Assembly: GCA_037349105.1 (NCBI GenBank)
Contig: JAYJMM010000101.1
Coordinates: forward strand, 1,240,001-1,304,000
Source of the DNA: Limnomonas spitsbergensis
Taxonomy: Eukaryota > Chlorophyta > Chlorophyceae > Chlamydomonadales
DNA: 64,000 nt
Direction of reading: 5' to 3'
Shown piece after piece: positions 53,850 to 64,000 of the stretch (positions within the stretch are counted from its first letter, which is position 1; every line of letters begins with the position of its first letter). The notes below the pieces were generated by a model. That model was not told the origin of the DNA. It made no database searches and worked only from the letters and a program-made list of their open reading frames with translations. A program made the position numbers and the translations under genes.

Positions 53850-56800
53850 CTACATACCAGCCCCCACCCTCTTAGAGGCCCCTGCTACCAACGGTTGCTG
53901 ACGTGCCTGCCACCTGTCCCTCATCACCTTCATGGCAGAGCAGTTTTTCATGTGCCCATCACTCCATGCCTGCACCTGGCAGGCCTGGCAGCAGTACCTC
54001 GCCCCACATCCGCCGGCGCACGCCAGCGTCTTGACAGTCATCTCACACGGGCCGCCCATCTGGAGGCAGGCAGGGCTGCAGCAGGGCCCGGTGCCCCACA
54101 AGTCCTCAGGCAGGCCCAGTAGCAGCTCTGCCCGGACCAGCTCCCAGCTGCTGCCATCAGCCACGCCACTACCTCCAAGCTGGGGCGGTGCCAGGGCTGA
54201 GGGAGCAGCAGATGCACCCACTTGCATCGCACTCTGCCCTAGAAGCAGGATTTTCCTCAACAGTCTCAGCAGGCTATGGCCAGCCTCCATCATGTCAAAG
54301 GGGCTCTCCTCAGATGCGCTGCCGAACCCTTGCCCTTGGATCTCATCTGCTGAACCAGGGCTCGGGAGACAGCCAGTCAGATCACTGACCATGGCCCCAG
54401 CCTCTGCAAAGAGCGCATCCAGGCCTGGGGAATGAAGCAGCTGCTTGAGCACGATCAGCAGCTGATGGAAGCAGGTGCTCACCACTACAGCCATCGGCAA
54501 TACCTCAGACATGCATCCCAGCAGCACCTCCCACACCTCACTGCCCAGGACCTTTGACAGGGCAGCTAGCAACACAGCCTCCGAGCTCCCCGCAGCCTCT
54601 GACAGCTCTGCCGCCGAGGAGCTACACGGCTCAGGGACTGAAGAAGCCCGCTCATCAGGGTGACCCCGCATCTCAGCAGCCATGTATCTGAACCTGGCCA
54701 GGCTGTCAATCTCCTCCGCTAGCAGACTGGATCCCAGCAGTGCGCAGCATTGTGACGCAGCTGCAGCCCATAGCTGGTTTGATCCAGCCTGCTGGTGCTG
54801 CTGGGCGCTGCGGAAGGGCTGCTCACCCAATGCTGTGCACGCCAGGCTGTCCACAAGCAACGCCATGATGGCTGCCACCTCCACGGCCAGGCAATCACGT
54901 CCTCCATGTGCAGCAGCCTCGGCAGGGGTAGGCTCCCCACCGGGTGACGCAGCTTGAGGAGACAGCTGCCAGGCCTGATGCAGCACCCAGCTGGTGGAGT
55001 GGATGCTGGTCCACAAGGGATCGGTCAGCAATACAGAGAGACACAGCGGTGGGGCTGAAACGCCACCACAGAGGCGTCGGATCTGACGGAAGCAAGCCAC
55101 GGTAGCTCTGATAACCTGACCGGATTTCTCCAGGGGCACAGGCAGGGATGGCGCAGTAGAAGACTGAAGGACAGCAGTACCTGCCACGTCAGAAGCGTCA
55201 CAGGTGGGCACTGCTCTGCCGCTGACAGGTGCAAGTGTACCGCTGGCAGGTGCTGTACCGCTGGAGGCTGTTCCTGTACTGCTGACAGGAGTTGTTGTAC
55301 CGCTGGAAGGCGCTGCAGCAATGCCAAATTCTAGCGTTGCAGTTGGCAGGACTCTAGACAGCAGGCTACACCAGGCAGGGACGACCAGGGCAGCCATTCC
55401 GTCCAAGGCACGCATGCGCATGGGCAGGACCCAAGTCTGTCCTGCTGATTGAGGGCACTCGCAGCACAAACAGGCGAAAATGAGAACATCACGAAAGAAA
55501 TGGCAGCCCGTGCTGTCCAGCTTGACTGGCAGGAGCGCCACAGCTTTGACCATAGTCAGGCCCATGCTGACCAACCTCAGCAGACTCGAGCACAGCTGCT
55601 CTGGCAGACATGGGGAAGGCTGCGCAATGTTGTGGCCAGAAAGGCCAGCACCCAAATCAACAATCGCATGGCTGGCCTTCCCCATAGCTTCCCACAAGCA
55701 AGCCACATGCGGAAGCGCATCAGGTGTAAGGTAAGGGGCTGTGAGGCGCAGCGTCTCCTCCATCAAGCACATCAGGTCCCACAGCTGTTGCGGCTTCAAT
55801 AGCTCTGTGTCAAGCACAAGGTGGACATGGAGGGGTGGGCAGGATAATAAAAGTGTGAGATGGATGTGGGGATGGATGAGGAGATTCATAACATCAACTC
55901 AGCAGGCCGCAACATAACATAAGCATTTCGGAGGCGAAAGCAGGTTGAGGAGCAAGCAAGGGGCATGATATTTGCAACAATAAAGTAGCATACCAGCACT
56001 GCAGATGCTGACCTTGAAGATACAAATCAATACGGAAACGCACTGGAGCATGGCTAAGAGGGCTTGATCCAAACAGATATCAGAACAAATATTGCAACAT
56101 GACTACCCACCTGGCGAAAATGTGCTTAATACATCCCCTGCATGAACTGACAGTTTGTGTTCCTCCTTGGACGAGGAGGACGGCAAGCTGGCTGTGCTGG
56201 CTGCAGCCTTAAGCCACGGTAGAGCGAGGAGGCGGCTCCCCGGCAGAAGCGCAATCTGCATGGCCTGCAGCGCACATCGGCACGGCCACACCTGGATGGT
56301 TCCGCCACAACTTTTCCTCAGCAATGGCGCCATGATAGCAAGCGGGAAGCTAAGGCCGAGATCAAAGATCCATTCAGCCCACGTCGGATCCTCTGGCAGT
56401 GCCTTGGCATGGAAGTCCCTAGCCAGCTGGAAGGATTGCACCAGCAGGGGCATCAGCGGTCTCCAGTCCGCAGAGGAGAGCGAAGGAACTAGACAGATTT
56501 GATTCAGGCTTGCAAGATGAAAGAGCCAAAGTCTGGGGGCCTGGGTGGCATCATCCACTGAGGGTCGCGTGTTGCTGTCAGCCTCCAGCCATTTGCGGAG
56601 ATGGGGGATGAGGAACTGGAGAGAGGTGCAGTAGAGATCCATGACGTCATCAGCGCTCACACCAAGGAAGGCACTGCCCACACGGCTGTTGCGCATGCTG
56701 AAGAAGTAGAGGTTCCGGAAAAGGCTGTTGAGCTGGCCGTTGAGGATCAAGGCTCCCTCGTCACACCGAGCAGTGCCAAGCAGGACTAAACGCAGCAACT

Positions 56801-57263
56801 TCGCAAAGGCAGAGATATTCCTTGCCATACCTTGCTGTCTCAGCCAAAACTCTACTTGTGGCCATGTCTCAGGATAAGAACAGCCGTCGCCTGAGCAAAC
56901 ATGTTCGAGCACGCAGTTAGCTGCGATCAAAGCGGCTGCAGCCAATGTGACAACGTCAGGGTTGGAGAGCGGGAGATGGGGGACGCATGATAGAGCTTGA
57001 TCGAAGCAGTTTATAAACTCCTTGCTGGTTTGCCCCGCCGACCACTGTTGCCACCACATAGACCGCGTTCTGCTGTTGTCGACAGTAATAGCAGCTGCTG
57101 GTTTCATGATAGAATCGATTTCGTGACATTGTTTGCAGAAAGATCTCCACGCGTCCATAGCTGTGTGGGAGGATAATGGGCCCTGCCGCCTGTCGACATC
57201 TTTCAGAGTTTTCGTGGTGGATCGAAGACCACGCACGAAAACAATATTGTCTTTATGGTTCAT
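53850..57263 (-). CDS. MYND-type zinc-finger protein, two exons
   Basis: Exon 1 is 57263-56111 (ATG at 57261-57263, donor CAG/gtgggt). Exon 2 is 55804-53850 (acceptor GACACAG, stop TAG at 53850-53852). Phase 1 agrees, giving about 1,035 residues. Both exons are mainly helical, Leu/Ala-rich and without repeats, apart from a SGTAPASGTLAPVSG linker. The C-terminus has the finger: CSPAC, then CAGGCGARYCCQACQVQAW and GHMKNC. That is the C-x2-C, C-x2-3-C, YC-x2-CQ, W-x3-H-x3-C pattern of MYND domains, which bind Pro-rich peptides. Large proteins with a helical body and C-terminal MYND finger are greatly expanded in volvocine algae, usually of unknown function. The intron (306 bp) has no junction repeats, unlike the neighbouring genes. 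Confidence 0.85.
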
Positions 57264-58038
57264 TGTGCAAACTGAATATACCGAGTAACGAGTAAATACG
57301 CTACAGGACTGCCAAAGAGTATCTTGAGAAAAATCGGTGCTGGCTCAGGCACTGGTTCAGGCCAAGCCCTGGTGCCCTACTTATGAAACACCAGTTGGAA
57401 GAAGCATCAAGGAGGGACGCGAAGGATGAAAATTTGCATACCATGCCTACATGGTCAGAAGGCGTTCGAGCCGCTGACAGTGTAGCAGGTGGTAGCCTGG
57501 CGGTAGGTGTGAAACTCGATGGCATGTAGTGTCAGGTTCTGTGCCCTAGGCTTGGCGGCCTGCCTACTGGCCAATGACCAGACCTGCCTTCTAGTCCGAG
57601 AATCATACCTCTAGACCCCCCCCTCCCGCGTACCCCAAGTAATTGTAGGCTGCCTCAGTTACGTCTGCCACGCTTTGGGCGCCTGGTTCAGCCAACCTTG
57701 CTACCTGGTCCACCAGCTGTTGTTCATGATGGTCAAGGTTGGTGAATGTCGGCTCAGTGGTGGCCGCTCAGCAGCCTGATTAAGGCAGTCAGCAGGTGTA
57801 CATTAAAATAAAGCTTATTGCAAGTACCTGGAATTCATTGCATGTGTAAGCAGACGGGTATGTGTGGTACAGGCACCCCATATTTGTATCATAGGCGCGG
57901 ATAATTAACGAAGGTGGGCAGGGGCTGACTTATGCCTTCCACTCATTCAATTATCCACTCATTCAAGTGGTGCATCTACTGGTATAATTTGGTCAGTAGA
58001 TGCACTAATCTTACTTAGAAGTGCGACATAGCGTAAAG

Positions 58039-58062
58039 ACGGGTACCAGATCTGGTACCCGT
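58039..58062. repeat. Perfect 24-bp palindrome
   Basis: Half-site ACGGGTACCAGA followed directly by its exact reverse complement. Confidence 0.97.
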
Positions 58063-58080
58063 ATTAGCTCGAGTTTAGAA

Positions 58081-58150
58081 CGGTGCATACCCGCTGGGCC
58101 CTGCTGAACGCTCGGCCGCGTGGGGCTGGTGGGGAATGACTAAACTCAAT
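58081..58150 (-). mobile_element. Retroelement tail motif, inverted
   Basis: GTGCATACCCGCTGGGCCC, GCTCGGCCGCGTGGGGCTGG; near-identical to 39560-39615. Confidence 0.6.
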
Positions 58151-58559
58151 TTCAGTAATATCTCTAATGATATCAGTCAATAAAATATGGACATAACACC
58201 TCTGGGCCCTCCCAACGAATGAGGGCATAGAATTCCCCTTGGTTAGTCCATTTCTGGCTAGGGTTTCTCAAGGTTATTCCTAAAAAGAAGAACCAAGGGA
58301 ATACCCGAGATGTACCTCGGGTTTCTTACGTCTTACCAACGTCACTTCTCCCCAGGTTGCCTCCCCCCCCTCTGAAACAAGCATGGGAAGTTTTCCTTAC
58401 GCTTTACCAACGTTAGTTCACTCCAGTGTTCCCACACACACCTCTAAAATAAGCATGGCTGTCTCCCACAGCTCTCCCAATACTAGATCACTTTACCGTA
58501 GCAGCACAGAGAATTCGCTCAAAATTAATTAATTATTGGCCTGCGCGGACACGGCTGCG

Positions 58560-58790
58560 CGCTTTTCATAGTTCAAAATCGCCGCTGCGCGCAGTAAAAC
58601 TCAGTTTTCTCGTCGTAATTGCTGCGCAGAGTGTCAATCAGGTGTCTGTTGTAACTGTTGCGCAGCGTAAAATTAAATTACCAGCATAAAATTTCGGCAC
58701 TGCGCAACCGTTTTTCAAATTCTTCTTGGCTGCGTAACGAAAAAACATGTTTTTTTGCTGCGCGGAGCCTAGGTCGTTTAACAACAATAA
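58560..58790 (+). repeat. AT-rich element with TGCGCAR motifs, copy 2
   Basis: Six TGCGCAG/TGCGCAA/TGCGTAA motifs at 28-47-bp intervals in AT-rich sequence. Homologous, inverted, to 24385-24580. Confidence 0.65.
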
Positions 58791-58919
58791 AATCCTCCAA
58801 AATGGGACCCAATCAGATCACACACCCCTGTCAGGCATCATTGAACTGAGAAACACGGGGATTTTCATCCCCACTCTAAAAAACCAGGCCTTATGCTCTC
58901 ACTACCGCAGGCATGGCAT

Positions 58920-59305
58920 GGTGTGGAGAAGGCGAGGTCGTTAAGACATACCGGCAGAGGCTGGGAGAGGCGGCGGCAGCAGACTGGGCCGATGCAGCCA
59001 AGGAGCAGCTGGTTGCCACCCTAAGCAGATGCAACCTCGATCGATGATTACAACCGGGTGCAGCACCGGGCCGCGCCTGACCGCGGGGAGCCGGACCGTG
59101 GCGGCGTCTTGGTCCGCGTCATGCCGGGCGGGCGCTCCTGTGTGGTTCCCCCGCACGCAGAGCGGCTGGCAACCATCTGGGACGCCCGCGACAGCACCGG
59201 CCATTTCGGCGCCCATTGCACGGCAAGCATGCTGCTCCAACAGCATTGGTGGCGAGGGCTGCGCCGAGGCATCAGGGCAGCGGTAAGGTTGCCAGGCGAG
59301 TGACC
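58920..59305 (+). pseudogene. Ty3/gypsy-type pol remnant with integrase zinc-binding region
   Basis: First frame: VVKTYRQRLGEAAAADWADA to a stop near 59048. A shifted frame continues VVPPHAERLATIWDARDSTG then HFGAHCTASMLLQQHWWRGL. The H..H..C spacing with a following W resembles the H2C2 zinc-binding domain at the start of retroelement integrases, and the position after an acidic helical linker fits the RNase H-integrase boundary. The second cysteine is not evident, and the frameshift and lack of flanking pol domains mark it as dead. Confidence 0.5.
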
Positions 59306-59459
59306 GAGCTAGGGGCTCCAAAGTTCCGAGTTTCCCATCCCCTTCCCACCCTTCTCAACCTCCCCTATCCACCTCATCGTAGCTCCCCACAGCCAGGAAC
59401 TGCCCGGATGGATCCTAGCTGCTGGACTTGATCCCTAACACATCTCTATGGGCCTCGTA

Positions 59460-59880
59460 CTCGGCGAGGGTCCTGCCGATGGGGAATTACAAGAGTTCAG
59501 GGCCCGTCAGTTGGTAATTAACAGGGTTCAGGGCCTGTCTGTGGGTAATAGATAGGATATAGGGCCTGCCAGGTAACAAAACAATGGCCAGGCGTCATGT
59601 TGTACCCATCCATCAGGTCAAGGTCCTGCTGGGCAAACAAAAGAGCCAGACATGAGTTCATACCTCTCACACTGAGGCCAGGGGTCGACCATGCGAGTGG
59701 TCAAAAGAGTTCAGGGCCTGCCAGTGGATAATATGAAGGGTTCGGGGCCTACCAATGTGTGATTATTAGGGGTTCAGACAGGGCCTGTCGAAAATTAATA
59801 ATTAGGGTGCAGGGCCTGCCAGTGGGTAATAATTAGGGTTCAGGGCCTGCCGGGTAATAACATACAATCAAGCTTTAGGA
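59460..59880. repeat. GGGTTCAGGGCCTGCCAGTG array
   Basis: Degenerate units of about 35-45 bp (GGGCCTGCCAGTGGGTAATA, ATTAGGGTTC). Confidence 0.85.
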
Positions 59881-60186
59881 TCGGATAAATAAGTCGAATA
59901 AAAGGCTTGGATAAATGAAAGAAGGAAAGAAGAGTCTCAGAGCCTGCCGATCAACACAGAATAGACAGCGGACAGGATTTTCCCCCTCAAACTCAGAGGC
60001 CAAGAAGGGGTAGCAGAGGGGCGAGTAAAAACATATGTGCCCTACCTCGGCCCTACCGCATCATACGAGTCAGCGAGGGGCCTGCCGTGAGGGCTTCAGC
60101 TGGGTTGCGAAAAGGGTTATGCCCCATGCGCCAATTTGTGATCTCCTAAGGAGATTTAAACTAGGACGGGCCGACTGCCCTTCCAC
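59881..60186. other. No supported gene
   Basis: AT-rich then unique sequence downstream of the WD-repeat exon; further exons of that gene may lie here. Confidence 0.4.
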
Positions 60187-61836
60187 CTGCCATCGATAGC
60201 ATGCACCGGCACACAGTGAATCAGTGGACCATCCAGCAGCGCCACACAGCCCCCATCCGGCGACCATGCCAGCTCAGTGGCCTCTGAGGTGGATGTTGGG
60301 AAGTGGTGCAGCTGGGACCAGGAGGTCCTGTCATAAACGCTGACAAGGTCGCGACATTCATACCGCTGAGGGGGGGCGAGGAGGGTGCAGGGTTGAGGGC
60401 TAAGAGGTGAGGGTTTTGAAGTGCTGCAGCTGGGTGCACGAAGCCGTACCGTATACACAGGCGTGGTCCCGACACTCGTACTGCTGTGGGGGGAGGGGAG
60501 TTGAGGGTTAAGGGTTAGTAAGTGGAAGTTTGGAAGGGCTGTAGCTGGGTGCATGAGGCCGTGCCGGCAAGCCGTATAAACCGACATGATCCCGACACTC
60601 ATGCTGCTGTGGGAGGGTGATGAGTCGAGTCTTGAGGTTTAAGTGTTTGAGGTTTGGGAGTGCTGTTGCAGACACCACAAGGAAGTTTGGTATACGCTGA
60701 AATGGTCTCAACGCTCGCACCGCTAATAGGGGGGAGAGGAGGGTGCAGGTTTGAGGGTTTATAATTCCAGGTTTAGGAGTGCTGCTGCTGGAACCACAAG
60801 GAGGAGTTGCATGATACGTTGACATGGTCCGGACAATCATACCGCTATGGGGGGGGGAGTGGAGGGGGCAGGGTTGAGGGTTGAGAATTTGACGTTTGGA
60901 AGTGCTGCAGCTGTGTTCATGAGAACGTGTTGGCAGGTGCTGATATGGTCTCGACGCCCGCACCGCTGAGCAGGGGGCCGGAGGCTCAGAGGGGCTGAGG
61001 GCTGAGGGTTGGAAGTGTTGCAGCCGGGCCCATAAGTCAGCATCGTGAACACTGGCATGATCTCCGCATTCGAATTGTTGAGGGGAGGTCAGGGGGCAGG
61101 AGGCAGGGGGCAGGGGATGGAGGCCGGCAACTATACAGGTGGGACTATGAGGCAATCCCGTAAGCACTCACTCACTCGTGGTCTCGGCATTCCTGTTGCT
61201 GAGAAGAAAATTTTAAGGGGTTTAGGGTGAAGGGTGAAGGGATAGAGGGTGGAGGTTTAAAACAAACTAGGACGCCAAGGAGTTGTTGTAGATGCTGACA
61301 TGTTGCACTTGTACTGCAGCGGGGAAGACCGGGCAGCGGGGCCACTGGTGGTTTGGAAGCTGCGCAGCTGAGCCCGTGAGAAGGCGTCCACTGGGTGGAG
61401 AGGGTGAATTAAGGGATTTTAGGGTTCGGTTTTTCCCTCTGTCTAACTGAGGTAAAGGCTTTCTTAGGGTTTACCTCTAGCTGAAGTGGAGGCTGACTTA
61501 GGTTCCCCATAACTCTGATTTAACCCAGATTTATCCCGGTTTAACCCTGATTTACCCCTGATTTAACCCCGGTTTAATACTGGTTAAACCCTGATTTAAA
61601 CATAGTTTAACCACGGTTACATCCTGATTCAAACCTGATTTAAGCCCGTTTAACCCTGATTTGACCCAGAGTACACCCTAATTCGACCCTGATTCATCCT
61701 GGACTTGCCCCTGATTCACCCCCCAGGTAACGACCCACCCCTACCCACCCCCCTACCTTGAAGGACTAGACCATGGTCCGATGTTTAAGGTGGCAGACAG
61801 CAGGACGGCCGTGCCGACTGGAGACCATCGGGCGGC
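60187..61836 (-). CDS. WD-repeat protein, WRAP73/WDR8-like, partial
   Basis: Two exons recognised. 61757-61836 (acceptor GCAG, donor AAG/gtaggg) encodes AARWSPVGTAVLLSATLNIG. 60187-60365 (acceptor CCCTCAG, donor GGCAG/gtggaa) encodes ECRDLVSVYDRTSWSQLHHF then ATELAWSPDGGCVALLDGPL. The AxSPDGxxxA core followed by a D-x-P-L pair, and the preceding RDxVSVYD..SW segment, recall the WRAP73 (WDR8) family of centrosomal/ciliary-base WD40 proteins rather than a generic WD repeat. This is from memory, not a search. Phase between the two exons requires at least one missing exon. The remaining propellers lie outside what I could recover. The intron between them is filled by copies of the second exon's 5' end. 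Confidence 0.55.
60366..61330. repeat. Eight to nine copies of a WD exon's acceptor and start
   Basis: Units of about 110-130 bp. Each holds, on the minus strand, CACAGCAGTACGAGTGTCGG..GACCACG-like acceptor plus exon start and GCTGCAGCACTTC. Examples at 60430-60490, 60535-60610, 60670-60725, 60790-60845, 60900-60965, 61010-61085, 61150-61205. Several keep the reading frame: YECRDHACVYGTASCTQLQH and FECGDHASVHDADLWARLQH against YECRDLVSVYDRTSWSQLHH. Confidence 0.9.
61480..61730. repeat. TTTAACCCTGATTTAACCC array
   Basis: Degenerate 11-13-bp units (CCTGATTTAACC, CCCGGTTTAACC). Confidence 0.9.
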
Positions 61837-62039
61837 CTGCCTCGGGGGGGAGGGGTTTGCATTTGAAGGGGGGGGGATACACTCCACCCCGACTCCCATC
61901 AGACCACCACTAACACACACCTGCACCCCCCCCCCATACAGATGCACCCCATCCCCGAAAAGCACACACGCATGCGCTCCACCCCCTCTACTATTCGCCT
62001 ATTCGCAGTCACACCACATCTGAACCATCCCCCCCACAC

Positions 62040-62460
62040 ACCATCTCCATAATCCTGCAATATCCCCCCCCCCATCTCACACCTGTGCTATCCCTCCCCC
62101 CCTCCCCATCTCACACCTGCACTATCCCCCCTCCCCCCCTCCCCTCCCCTCCCCATCTCACACCTGCACTACCCCCCTCCCCCTCTCCCCTCCCCATGTC
62201 ACACCTGCACTATCCCCCCTTCCCCCCTCCCCTCCCCATCTCACACCTGCACTATCCCCCCCCCCCCCTCCCCTCCCCATCTCACACCTGCACTATCCCC
62301 CCTCCCCCCCTCCCCTCCCCAGCTCACACCTGCACTATCCCCCCTCCCTCCCCTCCCCATCTCACACCTGCACTACCCCTCCTCCCCCCCTCCCCTCCCC
62401 ATCTCACACCTGCTTTATCCCCCCTCCCCCCCTCCCCTCCCCTCCCCATCTCACACCTGG
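62040..62460. repeat. 42-bp C-rich array (ATCTCACACCTGCACTATCC)
   Basis: About nine units of CCCATCTCACACCTGCACTA followed by TCCCCCCTCCCCCCCTCCCCTCC. Contains repeated CACACCTG, minus-strand CAG/GTGTGAGA, a donor-like core. Confidence 0.95.
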
Positions 62461-62716
62461 CTGCACTCCAGCAGGACCCTCATCAGTCTTGTATTCCCAA
62501 TCAGATTGCTCAGCAGCCCAGGCCTGTGTGAGGGAGCGAGAGTCAAAGAGAGTGAGTGAGTTCAAGAGAATGAGGGAGGGGCGAGGCTGTGAGTGAGAGC
62601 ACGTGAGAGAATGAGAGTGAGAGTTGAGAGAGTAAGAGGACGTCGAACACCTCTTTACGTTAAATCTCGGCTAATCTTGAAGAGTCCCGGTAAACTGCTA
62701 ATCTGCATGAGTCCTG
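62461..62716. other. GAGAGTGAGA-rich spacer
   Basis: Purine-rich GTGAGAG runs at 62530-62640; nothing else seen. Confidence 0.5.
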
Positions 62717-62956
62717 CTAAACTGTAAATCTGCCCCCCCTCTCCTCAAGCATCGCCCTCCATAGATGGAAGATGGCATCGTGGAACATGCCGCACAAGGC
62801 TAGTGCGTACAGGTAGATCTTGTCCCCTTGAACCTGAATGATAATCCTACTGAACAGGCCACGCAAATCTGGGTCATTCTTACGTCCATCAAAGACATCA
62901 GCATATATTGTCCCCTCAAGCTCAGGATGCCAAACAGGAGGCACACATTTCGGTAT
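62717..62956 (-). CDS. Unassigned terminal exon or ORF
   Basis: Open from an acceptor-like CTAGAG at 62957 to a stop at 62717. Encodes VPPVWHPELEGTIYADVFDG then FSRIIIQVQGDKIYLYALAL. It has lower GC and no repeats. No family recognised. A retroelement origin is possible given the neighbourhood. Confidence 0.35.
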   Translation of the reverse strand: MPKCVPPVWHPELEGTIYADVFDGRKNDPDLRGLFSRIIIQVQGDKIYLYALALCGMFHDAIFHLWRAMLEERGGRFTV

Positions 62957-63039
62957 CTCTAGGTAAAGACATGTTAAGGTCAAGACTGGTCAGTAGAGGG
63001 ACCTGGACAACAGCCACGGTCTCAGTTTCCTAATTTAGA

Positions 63040-63650
63040 TAGTGGTTGAGAGATGTGAAGGTGAATATCATCTTGTTGCATTCATACACATCACCTGGTG
63101 TTAAGGGTCTAGGTTATAATAGTTTAGGGTTACATCCTAAATCCTTCATCAGAGGGACGGCATCGTTCTGCATGGATGCATATCACATGGTATGTAGGTT
63201 TGATGGTTTGTGGTTAGGGCCTTTAAACCTTAGCTGCTTAACCCTAAATGAGGAGGACGGTATTAAATTGCATGGATACACATCACAAAGCTTGCATGGC
63301 ATCAACAACATGGCCAACATGACCCGGACCAGGTGCATGACGCCACCTGCATGGACTGCTGATGTCACATGCTTACCATGTGGCATGTCAGCCGTGCATG
63401 TGCGTGTCGTGAAGGCGTATCACACGGCATGCATGCCAAAAATGGGGTGGATAGAGTTGCATGGCATTCATGGCATGCATGCATGGCTCCGACCAGATGC
63501 ACCATGCAACATGCATGGCCTGATGATGTCTCATGGACTCATGGACTCATGGACTCATGCATGCCAAACATGGCTGGTGTTGCATGACTTGCCTGGCTCC
63601 GACCGGATGCACCATGCAACCTGCATGGCCTGAGACTCTTGTTTCATGGT
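63040..63650. repeat. Degenerate TTGCATGGATACACATCAC and CATGCATGG repeats
   Basis: Three to four units of about 110-125 bp in 63070-63420. Then CTCATGGACTCATGG and two copies of GACCNGATGCACCATGCAAC (63493 and 63601). Confidence 0.75.
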
Positions 63651-63721
63651 CTGTCTACTTGTCTCATTGTCTGTATGCTCATTTCTTTCCGGTGAGGGCA
63701 GTGCCTTGTACACATGCAGGA

Positions 63722-64000
63722 AGGTACTTCCAGGGGGCATTTGGTGTACTTTTGGATTAAAGGTTCCGTATTTAATATCCACCGATGAAGTAAAGAAAGA
63801 AATAAAGAAAAGTTGTAAATGTTGTTATGATTTACAGGTATGGCACAAGTAATACCGGTAACATGCAGTAGTGTTTCTTTTCTTTTAACTTTTAAAACTA
63901 GATGTGAGGCCGGCCGCCCAACCCTAGAAAACCTGGTGAATTTCAAGCGGCCCCATGTTACTTCCAGGGGGCATTTGGTGTACTTTTGGATTAAAGGCTC
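63722..64000. repeat. Direct repeat at the right edge of the window
   Basis: TACTTCCAGGGGGCATTTGG and the next 23 bases occur at 63724-63766 and again at 63959-64000, cut off by the window end. Separation is about 235 bp. Confidence 0.95.

Larger units (their letters stand above)
57264..58559. other. Intergenic
   Basis: Upstream of the MYND gene; its promoter presumably lies within 57264-57600 but no element can be named. Contains a hairpin (TGGTGCATCTACTG..CAGTAGATGCACTA, 57970-58007) and the palindrome at 58039. Minus frame 57301-57525 is unsupported. Confidence 0.5.

Noticed and set aside
53932..55802. Several plus ORFs over the MYND gene
   Set aside because: High-GC antisense shadows; the minus frame is continuous for 650 codons with a zinc finger.
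62085..62531. 148-residue Pro-rich plus ORF
   Set aside because: It is the 42-bp C-rich array read in one frame, without a unique coding segment.

Overview
This is nuclear DNA from a eukaryotic green alga, most likely of the Chlamydomonadales/Volvocales. Four things point there: small exons with GT-AG introns (one GC-AG), a very long Ser-Pro/Pro-Pro cell-wall-type protein, a TKL-type protein kinase with the algal HFDLKCEN catalytic loop, and a polycystin-like ectodomain. TTTAGGG-like interstitial repeats are everywhere. There is no prokaryotic gene organisation. Species is not determinable from sequence alone. Most real genes are split into exons shorter than 200 bp, so I rebuilt them by hand from splice signals, reading frame and intron phase.

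Layout. 1-1400: two facing, decayed LTR-retrotransposon gag fragments joined by a perfect 90-bp inverted repeat. 2213-7761 (minus): exons of a polytopic membrane protein. 8295-12792 (minus): a roughly 1,500-residue Pro/Ser-rich exon, with lectin-like (13798-14034) and further (15753-15859) exons upstream that may belong to the same large cell-surface gene. 14-23 kb: transposon debris, namely SINE-like elements, two abutting Harbinger-type MITEs sharing a TAA target site, a long imperfect hairpin, and the 3' end of a LINE. 23209-35209 (plus): polycystin-like ectodomain in seven phase-compatible exons, with introns swollen by satellites. 35.2-39.8 kb: duplicated exon debris and retroelement tails. 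39888-51869 (minus): a TKL/MAPKKK-like kinase in twelve exons with nearly all kinase motifs. 53850-57263 (minus): a two-exon MYND zinc-finger protein. 58.9-59.3 kb: an integrase remnant. 60187-61836 (minus): exons of a WD-repeat protein resembling WRAP73/WDR8. 62-64 kb: repeats and one unassigned ORF.

The most striking observation is that tandem repeats inside introns of four genes are built from the genes' own exon-intron junctions. A short block containing the end of an exon and its donor site (or the acceptor and the start of an exon) has been copied 2 to about 25 times into the adjacent intron. At least a dozen junctions show this. It leaves arrays of decoy splice sites, some still in frame, and appears to be a major source of intron growth here. 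A second candidate novelty is a short SINE-like element (about 85-100 bp, eight copies) with a GC-rich terminal hairpin and a (CTTT)n tail; several copies have clear target-site duplications.
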